Origin: PALSA-612 sp963773055
GTDB taxonomy: Bacteria > Actinomycetota > Thermoleophilia > Gaiellales > Gaiellaceae
DNA: 64,000 nt
Direction of reading: 5' to 3'
Assembly (NCBI GenBank): GCA_963773055.1
Contig: CAVYZL010000006.1
Location: forward strand, 496,001-560,000
This document shows, piece after piece, positions 21,829 to 30,168 of the stretch; the first letter of the stretch is position 1, and each line of letters begins with the position of its first letter. The position numbers were made by a program, and so were the translations under genes. Under the pieces are notes generated by a model. The model was not told the origin of the DNA. It worked only from the letters and a program-made list of their open reading frames with translations, and searched no databases.

Positions 21829-24800
21829 ATGGAAGCCGTCCCCGCGAACCCGTCAAGCTCGCAGTCGCCCGTTCCGCCGCTCGCGCTCCACGTGCGCCGC
21901 GCCGCCGGACCGGTCGTCGGGCGCCAGGTCGAGCTGGGCGCGATCAGGCAGGAGCTCGCATCCGCCAAGACCGGGCGGTTGACGGCGCTCACGCTCGAGG
22001 GCGAGCCCGGCGTCGGCAAGACACGCCTCCTCGTCGAGGCCTCGGAGCTCGCCGCCCGCGAGGGCTTCACGTCGCTGGCTGCAACCGCGGACGAGGAGAT
22101 TCGCGGGCCGTTCCTCCTCGCGCGTGGGATCTTCGGCTCGTCCTCCATTCCGGCCAACGGCAATGGCGCGGGCGAGAGGTTCGAGCGCGTGCTCGATGCG
22201 ATCTCGGGCCGCGACGACCCGACGCTCGAGACGCTCGCGCCGGACGACAAGCTCTTGCGCGTCTTCGACCTCGCTGCCGGCGCCATCCGTGCGCTCGCGA
22301 GCACGCAACCGGTCGCGCTGTTCGTCGACGACCTCCAGTGGGCCGACGAGGACAGCGTGCGCTTGCTCCGCTACGTCGTCCGCACCGACTCCGACCTGCC
22401 GATCTTCCTCGGCCTGACGACGCGCGCCGAGAAGCTCGCGGAGGTGTCGGAGGCCGTGACGCTGATCGCGGACATGGAGCGGATGGGCCTGGTGCGGCGC
22501 CTCAGGCTCGAGCGCTTCTCGCAGCTCGAGTCGGCGGAGTTCATTCAGCAGGTGCTCGGCGGTCAGGTGAACGTGTCGAGCGCGGCGACGATGCACGCCC
22601 AGGCAGAAGGCGTCGCGTTCATCGTCGAGGAGCTGGCCCGGACGTATCGCGAGACCGGGATGATTCAGGAGATCGACGGCAGCTGGACGCTCGCGCGAAA
22701 CGCGTCCCGCCTGCTCCCGTCCGCCGTGCGCACGCTCATCCAGCGCCGGGCGGCGCGGTTGCCGGACGAGACGAAGCACAACCTCGCCGATGCGGCCGTG
22801 CTCGGGCGGAGCTTCAGCCTCAAGGATCTCCACTCGATCAAGCTCCGCCTCGGCTCAGACGAGAAGACGTGCGAGCCCGAGGTGCTCGCGGAATCGCTCG
22901 CACCCGCCATCCTCGCTGGCCTTCTCGTCGAGCACCCCGCCGGCTCGGCGGCCGACTACAGCTTCACCCACGACCAGGTGCGTGAGTTCGCCGCGGGGCT
23001 GCTCCCGGCCACGCGCCGCCGCGCCATCCACACAGCGGTCGTCGACATGCTGACCGCCGACGGCGACCCGCCTGCCGAAAGCATGTCCCTCCTCGCCCAC
23101 CACGCGCTCGCGAGCGAGGAGCCGGAGCGCGCAGTCCGCTATTCGATCTCGGCGGCCAGTGCAGCGCTCGATGCACGGGCGGCGGAGGAGGTGCTGCGGA
23201 TCGTCGACCAGGCGCTTCCTGCGGCATCGGCGGCGCAGGATCGCGTCGCGCTGCTCTCTGCAAGGGACGACGCACTCGGCATGCTCCGGCGGTCTGCCGA
23301 TCGGCTCGAGGGCCTGTCGGAGCTCTCCGCGCTAGCAGAGGCACTTGGCGACTCGCATCTAGGGCTGGACGTCAAGCTGCGCCGGGCTGCCGCGTTTCGC
23401 ATCTCGGAGGACGAGGAGCAGGCGGCGGAGCTTGCGCGCTGGGTGCGCGACGCGGCGCACGAGCGCGGTGACCGGGCTGCCGAGCTAGCTGCGTGCCTCG
23501 AGCTGGGGCAGGACCTGCTGCGAAGCCCGCTCGGCGAGTCGTTCAGCGCGCCGGGCGACGTCGACCTCGACGGGGCGACGGAGGCGTATCGGCGGGCGTG
23601 CGAGCTGGCGGACGAGCTGGGCGACGTCGCTGCGCACGCAGCGGCGATTCGAGAGCTCGGAGTCACGTCGATCGCGCGCGTGCGGCAGTGGTACATGGAC
23701 CGCGTCGAGTCGGGAGAGATCGTTGAGCTGATGGCGCGCGTTGCGGCCGGCGCCACGCCGGAGGAGATCCTCGCAGGCACTCCCATCGCGGACGACCTCA
23801 CCGAGGGCATCCGGCGCTACGAGCGGGCGATCGAGCTGTTCGAGCAGGTCGGCGACCGTCGCGGCGTCATGTCGTCGGTGATCGCGCGTGCGTACGTCAA
23901 CTTCGGATTCGATCTCCACATGCTCGGAGCGGCGAACAGGATCGAGGAGATCCGGCGGCTGACGGCGCAGATGACATCGCTGACGCGCGAGAGCGAGCGT
24001 GCGACGGTCGAGGCGAAGATGCTCTACGGCGTGCAGGTCTTCGCGCGCGCCAAGGTCGTGCCGGATCTCGCACTCTCGCGCGGCGAGGACGCCCACCGGC
24101 TGGCTCGTGTGCTGGGAGACCGGTCGCTCGAGTTCGCGGCAGCTGCAGGGCTCGCCTCGACTCACCTCGAGCTGGGGGAGGTCGACGAGGCCGAGTCGTG
24201 GCTAGGGCGCGCCGCCGAGGTGGCAGCGGCCGAGCCCACGCCGCTTCGGGCACGACAGCTGGAGACCATGCGCGGGCTCGTCCGCGCGGCGGCCGGCGAC
24301 GCAAAGGGGATGCGGGAGCACCTCGAGCGGGCAGTCCGCCTCGCGACGGAGCAGGGGAGGCCCGCCGCACGCTGCGAGGCGCTCGCGACGCTCGCGCGCG
24401 AGGCCGCGACGCTCGGCGCCGCGACGGACGACGAGGAGCTGCTCGCGCTCGCAGAGGGCTCCGCGAAGGAGGCGAGCGAGCTCATGAACGTTCTGCCGGG
24501 CCATCCGACCTGGGGAGCCGAGGCAGATGCCGCTCTCGCAACCGTCTTCCTCGCCCGGGGTGAGGGCGACGCTGCGGCGGACGCCGCGCGATCGGCCTTT
24601 GCGACCCTTCGGGCCGCGCATCTCGAGGACTTCTCGCTCCACATCCTCCTCCCGGCTGCCCGCGCCGTCGTCGGGGGCGGTGCGGATGAGGAGCGCGAGT
24701 TCGTACGAGGCCAGCTCGCGGTCGTCGCCGCCGTGATCGCGCAGCGCACGACGGACGAGGGCGTTCGCGTTCGCTGGTTCCGGGGCCCCCTGGGACGGGA

Positions 24801-25056
24801 GCTGTCCGCCCTGACGGGCTTCACGGACGCGGACTGTGCGACGGCGGCCGTTACGGTGCCGGGCGGTGATCTCACCGAGGACGACCCGCGCCTCCTCTGG
24901 CTCCTCATCGAGGGCCGAACGAACCGCGAGATCGCCGACGAGCTCGGCGTGGGGGAGGAGGTCGTCGCGAGGCGCCTCACGGAGATGTACGCGCGGATCG
25001 GCGTGTCCTCGCGCGGAGAGGCTGCCGTCTTCGCGCTGCGGGAGAAGGTGGTCTAG
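21829..25056 (+). CDS. LuxR-family regulator with AAA ATPase and TPR-like region (LAL type)
   Basis: 1075 aa. An N-terminal ATPase (about 25-400) carries the signature VVGRQVELGAIR, Walker A GEPGVGKT (58-65) and Walker B LFVDDLQWADED (about 165). A long helical repeat region (about 430-1000) is TPR-like (VGDRRGVMSSVIARAYVNFG, ASTHLELGEVDEAESWLGRA). The C-terminus (about 1015-1075) is a LuxR helix-turn-helix: EGRTNREIADELGVGEEVVA. It is a large MalT-like ATP-dependent activator with a domain for unknown ligands. TACGTT sits 7 nt before ATG 21829. The next gene, a ferredoxin-cyclase, starts 3 nt after its stop, so they are likely co-transcribed. Confidence 0.9.
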   Translation: MEAVPANPSSSQSPVPPLALHVRRAAGPVVGRQVELGAIRQELASAKTGRLTALTLEGEPGVGKTRLLVEASELAAREGFTSLAATADEEIRGPFLLARGIFGSSSIPANGNGAGERFERVLDAISGRDDPTLETLAPDDKLLRVFDLAAGAIRALASTQPVALFVDDLQWADEDSVRLLRYVVRTDSDLPIFLGLTTRAEKLAEVSEAVTLIADMERMGLVRRLRLERFSQLESAEFIQQVLGGQVNVSSAATMHAQAEGVAFIVEELARTYRETGMIQEIDGSWTLARNASRLLPSAVRTLIQRRAARLPDETKHNLADAAVLGRSFSLKDLHSIKLRLGSDEKTCEPEVLAESLAPAILAGLLVEHPAGSAADYSFTHDQVREFAAGLLPATRRRAIHTAVVDMLTADGDPPAESMSLLAHHALASEEPERAVRYSISAASAALDARAAEEVLRIVDQALPAASAAQDRVALLSARDDALGMLRRSADRLEGLSELSALAEALGDSHLGLDVKLRRAAAFRISEDEEQAAELARWVRDAAHERGDRAAELAACLELGQDLLRSPLGESFSAPGDVDLDGATEAYRRACELADELGDVAAHAAAIRELGVTSIARVRQWYMDRVESGEIVELMARVAAGATPEEILAGTPIADDLTEGIRRYERAIELFEQVGDRRGVMSSVIARAYVNFGFDLHMLGAANRIEEIRRLTAQMTSLTRESERATVEAKMLYGVQVFARAKVVPDLALSRGEDAHRLARVLGDRSLEFAAAAGLASTHLELGEVDEAESWLGRAAEVAAAEPTPLRARQLETMRGLVRAAAGDAKGMREHLERAVRLATEQGRPAARCEALATLAREAATLGAATDDEELLALAEGSAKEASELMNVLPGHPTWGAEADAALATVFLARGEGDAAADAARSAFATLRAAHLEDFSLHILLPAARAVVGGGADEEREFVRGQLAVVAAVIAQRTTDEGVRVRWFRGPLGRELSALTGFTDADCATAAVTVPGGDLTEDDPRLLWLLIEGRTNREIADELGVGEEVVARRLTEMYARIGVSSRGEAAVFALREKVV

Positions 25057-25058
25057 CG

Positions 25059-25797
25059 ATGCTGCGAGCACGGGTCGATCGCCATCGCTGCATCGGCGCG
25101 GGGAACTGCATCACGATCGCGCCGACGGCCTTCGACTGGCTCGAAGGGCGACCTCGGAAAGGCGGACGTCGTCGACGTCGAGAGCGTCGATGAAGAGCTG
25201 CTCCGTGCGGCCGCGGCCGCGTGCCCGACGGACGCCATCGTCATCGAGGAGGTCGAGCAGCTTCTCCCCTGGCAGCTGCGCGGCCGGGGTGGTCCCGATC
25301 GCCGCGTCCTGAAGACGTTCATGTTCACGGACATCGTCAAGTCGACGAACCTCGCCGAGGCGATGGGCGATGGTGCGTGGCTCGAGCTCCTACGCTGGCA
25401 CGACGAGACATTGCGCTCGACCTTTGCCTCCCACCAGGGCGAGGAGGTGGGCACGACCGGCGATGGGTTCTTCGTCTCGTTCGACAGCCCGGACGCCGCC
25501 CTCGCGTGCGCGGTCGCGATTCAGCGGCGGCTCGCCGACCACCGCCGCCAGCACGGCTTCGCTCCGCAGGTGCGGATCGGCTTGCACGCGTCGGAGGCGG
25601 CGCAGGTGGACGGTGACTTCCGCGGACGGGGGGTGCACGAGGCGGCGCGGATCGCGGCGCTCGGCGAGGGAGACGAGATCGTCGCGAGCAAGGCAACGGT
25701 CGGCGATGCGGCCCAATACCCCGTCTCCGAGCCGCGGACCGTGACTCTCAAGGGCTTGTCCGAGCCGGTCGAGGTCGTCTCCGTAGACTGGCGGTGA
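25059..25797 (+). CDS. ferredoxin-nucleotidyl cyclase fusion, one frame break
   Basis: From ATG 25059 the frame reads RHRCIGAGNCITIAPTAFDW, the Cys-x5-Cys of a single-cluster 3Fe-4S-type ferredoxin. After an indel in the GGG at 25146-25148 it continues through AAACPTDAIVIEE, giving the third Cys-Pro. It runs without stop into a class III cyclase (TFMFTDIVKSTNLAEAMGD, VGTTGDGFFVSF, GVHEAARI). About 245 aa in all. The cyclase keeps both metal Asp residues but has Gly in place of the usual Lys and His in place of the transition-state Asn. A shorter ORF from ATG 25321 begins inside the cyclase beta strand and is unlikely to be the true start. A redox-sensing cyclase is a reasonable inference. Confidence 0.75.
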
Positions 25798-25800
25798 AAC

Positions 25801-26556
25801 ATGGTCTTTGACGTGGCAGCGGACTCCTACGACCGGTTCATGGGCCGCTACTCGGGGGTGCTCGCGCCTCAGCTTGCGGATCTCGCTGGAGTCGAGCCAG
25901 GGCAGCGGGCGATCGACGTGGGGTGCGGCCCAGGGGTGCTCACAGCAGAGCTCGTGGCTCGTGTCGGCGCCGAGAGCGTCGCGGCCGTCGACCCCTCCGC
26001 CCCGTTCGTCGGTGCCGCCCATGAGCGCTATCCGGGCGTCGACGTCCGCCAGGCGACCGCCGAGGCGCTGCCGTTCGCGGACGACACATTCGATGTCGCG
26101 CTCGCACAGCTAGTCGTCCACTTCATGACGAATCCCGTCGCCGGCCTGCGCGAGATGGCACGCGTGACGCGCGCAGGCGGCGTCGTGGCCGCGTCCGTAT
26201 GGGACTTCGGAGGGGACCGCGACCCGCTCAACATCTTCTGGAAGGCGGCGCGCGACGTCGACCCAGGAGTAAAGGACGAGTCGAGCCTCGCCGGCGCGCG
26301 GCAGGGCGAGCTCGCACAACTCTTCGTAGCGGCGGGCATCCGCGAGATCGTGGAGTCCGAGCTCGTCGTCCCCATCGAGCACGCGACCTTCGAGGCGTGG
26401 TGGAGCCCGTTCCTGCTCGGTGTCGGGCCGGCAGGCGCCTACGTGCGCGATCTCGATCCGGCCAGCCTCGAGACGCTGAGGGATCGGTGCCGCGAGCTCG
26501 CTCCGGATCCCTTCAGGCTCGACGTGGTGGCCTGGGCCGCGCGCGGCTTGGCCTAG
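25801..26556 (+). CDS. SAM-dependent methyltransferase (class I)
   Basis: 251 aa. The N-terminus AADSYDRFMGRYSGVLAPQL is typical of UbiE/Methyltransf_11-like enzymes. Motif I is AIDVGCGPGVLTAELV, with the acidic motif in VAAVDPSAPFVGAA, then ATAEALPFADDTFDVALAQL and VTRAGGVVAASVWDF. The substrate is unknown; the C-terminal part (EAWWSPFLLGVGPAGAYV) is of the kind that forms a substrate lid. It starts 3 nt after the stop of the ferredoxin-cyclase and may belong to the same transcript as the LuxR and cyclase genes. Confidence 0.88.
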   Translation: MVFDVAADSYDRFMGRYSGVLAPQLADLAGVEPGQRAIDVGCGPGVLTAELVARVGAESVAAVDPSAPFVGAAHERYPGVDVRQATAEALPFADDTFDVALAQLVVHFMTNPVAGLREMARVTRAGGVVAASVWDFGGDRDPLNIFWKAARDVDPGVKDESSLAGARQGELAQLFVAAGIREIVESELVVPIEHATFEAWWSPFLLGVGPAGAYVRDLDPASLETLRDRCRELAPDPFRLDVVAWAARGLA

Positions 26557-26598
26557 CGCCGGCTGGCACTCACTGGTCCCACCGACGAGACTAGGACC

Positions 26599-27920
26599 GT
26601 GGACCCGCCGGAGATCGAGTACGCGAAGAGCGGCGAGGTCTCGATCGCGTACCAGGTGATCGGCGACGGGCCGATCGACGTCCTCCTCGTGCCGTTCCTC
26701 AACAACCTCGAGTACGCGTGGGCGCATCCGCTGTGGCCTCGCGTCTACGAGCGGTTGAGCGCCTTCTCGCGGGTGATCATGTTCGACAAGCGCGGCACCG
26801 GGCTGTCGGATCGCTTCAGAGAGCTGCCGACGCTCGAGGTCCGCATGGACGACCTTCGGGCGGTGCTGGACGCCGCGGGATCGGAACGGACGGCGTTGCT
26901 CGGCAGCATGGAGGGGAATCACCTGGCTGCGCTCTTCGCCGCCACCTACCCGGAGCGGACCTCCGCACTCGTCCTCTACGACCCGGTCGCTCGCTTCGTC
27001 TCCGCCTCCGACTACCCCTGGGGCGTCACGAGAGATGAATGGGAGCGGCTCGTCGCCGACGTCGCGGAGAACTGGGGGCACGAGCGTTCTTCGACGACAT
27101 GCTGGACCGCCGACCCGCACTGGCCGAGGACGAGCAGTTCCGCGGCTGGTACGCGTCCCACTTCCGTCTCGCCGCAGCCCGGGATCAGCCGCGGCCTTCT
27201 ACAGGATGATGGCTGACACCGACATCCGCGACGTGCTGCCGGCGATCCGCGTGCCCACGCTCGTGCTCGCTACCGGGAAGATCTTCCGCGTCAGGCCGTC
27301 GACGTTCGTCGCGGAGCGAGATCCCGCGGCGCAAGTCGTCGAGATTCCCGGGCATCGGCTACTTCGCCAGCGCGCCGCCAGAGGTCTTCGACGAGATCGA
27401 GCGCTTTCTCAGCGGTCGTTCGTCGACCCGCTGAGCCCGACCGCGTTCTGCTCACCTTGCTGTTCACGGACATCGTCGGCTCGACCGAGTCGGCCGCGCG
27501 CCTCGGTGATCGCGGTGGCGTGCTGCTCGAGAAGCACGACGCGGCGGTACGCCGCGGGCTCGAGCAGTTCCGTGGCCGCGAGGTGAACACGACGGGCGAC
27601 GGGTTTCTCGCGACCTTCGACGGCCCGGCGAGGGCGATCCGATGTGCCCGCTCGATCCGGGACGACATGACGGCGCTGGGCCTCGAGATCCGATCAGGGC
27701 TCCACACGGGTGAGTGCGAGCTCGTCGGAGACGACGTGGCGGGCATCGCCGTGCATACGGCGGCACGGGTGGCGGCGCTCGCCGGGCCGGGCGAGGTCCT
27801 CGCTCGAGCACGGTCAAGGATCTCGTCGCCGGCTCCGGGACCGCCTTCGCCGAGCGCGGGGAGCACGAGCTCAAGGGCATCCCGGGCGAGTGGCGGCTGT
27901 TCGTAGTCCACGACGCCTGA
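26599..27920 (+). pseudogene. second hydrolase-cyclase fusion, shredded by indels
   Basis: Paralogue of the 13.3-14.6 kb gene. GTG 26599 starts IEYAKSGEVSIAYQVIGDG, with alpha/beta-hydrolase features. The nucleophile elbow reads LLGSMEGN, so the Ser position differs from GxSxG. The cyclase part has LLFTDIVGSTESAARLGD, REVNTTGDGFLATFDGP and GIAVHTAARV: Asn replaces the usual Lys and His the usual Asn, close to Rv1900c. The frame changes near 27075 (a GGGGG run), 27175, 27350, 27420 and 27800; coding segments between include FFDDMLDRRPALAEDEQFRG and DTDIRDVLPAIRVPTLVLA. Restored length is about 440 aa, like its paralogue. Either a pseudogene or a poorly polished gene. Confidence 0.75.
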
Positions 27921-27929
27921 GGCCGTCGT

Positions 27930-28323
27930 CTAACCGGCGGCCTTCTCCTCATGGGCGAACGGCTGGTACGTACCGAAGTACCAGTCGTTCCCCTCGGGAT
28001 CCTTCGCGCTGTAGTCGCGCGAGCCGTAGTCCGTGTCGATCGGCTCGCGGACGATCTCGGCGCCTGCCTCGCGCGCGCGGGCGCAGTGCGCGTCCGGGTC
28101 GTCGACGACGACGTAGATGCGCCGCCGCGCCTCGCCGGCTTGTGTCCGGCCGCGCCGGGCCGAACATGACGATGCCGTTGCCGAGCCTGAGCTCGGCGTG
28201 GCGGACGGCGCCGTTGTCGTCGTAGACCGCGTGGCGCTCGGCGCCGAACGCCGCCGTCAGGAAGTCGATCGCGGCGCCCGGGTCGTCGTAGACAAGGGCT
28301 GGGAATACGGTCGGGTGGCTCAT
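27930..28323 (-). pseudogene. VOC/glyoxalase-like protein, one frame break
   Basis: ATG 28323 starts HPTVFPALVYDDPGAAIDFL, typical of the PhnB/VOC fold, followed by RHAELRLGNGIVMFGPA. The frame then breaks near 28140. The remainder reads in a second frame RRRIYVVVDDPDAHCARARE, EIVREPIDTDYGSRDYSAKD and PEGNDWYFGTYQPF to a TAG at 27930. Restored length is about 131 aa, normal for a single-domain VOC protein. Members bind small molecules or act as isomerases or resistance proteins; the substrate is unknown. It follows the AraC gene on the same strand. Confidence 0.7.
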
Positions 28324-28393
28324 CGCTGCTCCTTTCGTCGTGTCGATCGCACCGTACGCGTCCGCGCCGTCGCCGTCTTGGACGAAATTGACC

Positions 28394-29217
28394 CTAGGCG
28401 GCGACTGCGCCCGACGGCGCGATCGCGGCGCGGAACCGCTCGGGCTGACGCCGGCGAGCTCGCGGAACTCGCGGTTCAGGTGCGCCTGGTCGGCGTATCC
28501 GCAGTCGTAGGCGATCTCCGCGAGCGCCGCGCTCCGGCTCGCGAAGGGCGCGTCGCGGCGCGGTCGAACCGCATCACGCGCGCGACCGCCTTCGGCGTCG
28601 AGGCCGATCTGCTCGCGGAACCGCGAGATCAGGCGTCGATGGCTCCAGCCGAGCTCGGTCGCGATCTCCGCGATCGGCGTCCGGCCCTGCGTCTCGTGGA
28701 GGAGGCGCCACGACCACGCGACGGCGGGATCGGCGGGCCGGGAGGCGGCTAGCCGGCGGAGGAGGAACGCGTCCACGAGGTCGAATCGCTTCCGACCAGT
28801 CCGCCGTCTCACGAAGGCGCTCCTCGAGCTCCCGCGCTCCGGGCACGAGCAGGTCGAGCTCGACGGCCTCGTTTGCAAGCTCGTGCATGGCAACGGCGAA
28901 CAGGCGGTGGGCTCCCTGTGGAGTAAGCCTGAGCTCCACGCAGGCCCAGGTCGCTTCTCCGAGCACGGTCGACGGCCGCGTCCCCAGTCCAGCCGTAAAC
29001 GAGTCGAGGCGCTGCCGGCCATCGACCTCCCACGGCGTGCCGAGATTGAAGATCAGCGGGACGCCGGGAAACGGCACCTCGCGCAGCGCCGATGGCAGTC
29101 CGCGCGTCTGACGCCAGCCCTCCACGCCGCGGACGACGAGCGCACGAAGGGAGCAGGGGGATCGCGGCGCGCGACCTCCCACGCGGCGGCCTCCGTCTCG
29201 TGCCGTTCGACACGCAC
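28394..29217 (-). pseudogene. AraC-family transcriptional regulator, several frame breaks
   Basis: GTG 29217 begins RVERHETEAAAWEVARR. The sensor part reads GVPLIFNLGTPWEVDG and GEATWACVELRLTPQGAHRL. The C-terminal double helix-turn-helix is visible across frames: PIAEIATELGWSHRRLISRF, then ALAEIAYDCGYADQAHLNRE and FRELAGVSP, ending ERFRAAIAPSGAVAA. Frame changes lie near 29150, 28790, 28575 and 28430. Restored length is about 274 aa, normal for AraC proteins of this type. Its start is 9 nt after the stop of the prenyltransferase-like gene, and the VOC gene follows. Confidence 0.7.
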
Positions 29218-29226
29218 GCCTGGAGG

Positions 29227-30168
29227 TTACGCGCTCCGGCTGCGCAGGACCCTGAGCGCGCGGAGCGTGTTCCAGCGGCTCTCGCCGCCCGGCTTCTCCA
29301 TCTCGACGAGGAGCGTGCCGGGAATTCGCTTCTGGAGCGGCCAGCGGCCGTTCGGCTTGCGCTGGCTCTCGAGGAGCGCGATCGGATCGTCGAGCCGCTC
29401 GTCGGCGATCTCGGGCGTCAGCCGCAGGTAGTCGAGCCCGCGGAGGTACGTGTAGTGCCAGTGCCACGGGTACGTGAGCGTCGTGAAGCGCTCGCTGATC
29501 ACCTCGCCCGTCTTGTCGGAGCGGTAGAGGCGGTGTTCGAGCAGCAGCTCGGCGGCGCGCGCCTCGGCGGCGCGAAAGGCGCCCTGGAGACGACGCCGCG
29601 GTCGGCGGCGATCCGCATGTTCTCGAGCACGTTGAACGTCGTGTGGAACGAGCTGTGCGTCTTGTGCGGGTGGTTCCGCATGTGGCAGTTCCAGCCACCG
29701 TCCGCGAACTGCGCGCTGAGAATCGCCTCCGCCAGAGGCGTCAGGCGCGGGTCGACGGGTCGAGGTAGTAGCTCGCGAGCCCGAGCCAGAACGCGAGATG
29801 GCAGAGGTCGACGCGCTTCAGCAAGTACGCCCCCTCGACGGCTTCACCGGAGGCATGAAGCGGTCGAGAAGCCTGTCGAGCGCCGGCGTCGCCGAGGGAT
29901 GACGCTCGGGTATCCCTAACGAGACAAGGAGGAGGAGCGTCCACGTCGACGCCGTCCAGCGACCGGCGGGCCACTCGCCGTTCCTCCCCCGACGTCCGAG
30001 GAGCTCCGCTACCCAGCCTTCCTCGACCGTTCGCTGTCGCTCCGCCTCCCAGACGGCCGCTGGCTCGTCGAGCAGGTCGCGCATCACCTGCCAGCGGATC
30101 GCAGGGTCGCCATCGAGTAGCCACGCGATCGTGTCGTCGCGGGCGATTCTCGGGCTATCCGCGTGCAA
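29227..30168 (-). pseudogene. squalene cyclase/prenyltransferase-like protein, frame breaks
   Basis: An alpha/alpha-barrel-type protein read across three frames: AWLLDGDPAIRWQVMRDLLD, RRGRNGEWPAGRWTASTWTL, LCHLAFWLGLASYYLDPS, AEAILSAQFADGGWNCHMRN, THSSFHTTFNVLENMRIAAD, EVISERFTTLTYPWHWHYTY and a C-terminal SRWNTLRALRVLRS. The repeated DGxW-like segments (DGGWNC, NGRWPL, NGEWPA) are those of terpene-cyclase/prenyltransferase beta folds. Breaks fall near 29845, 29755 and 29580. No ATG or GTG is near the N-terminus; TTG 30168 is a possible start. The preceding cyclase-TPR frame runs into it without a stop. Function is unknown. Confidence 0.65.
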
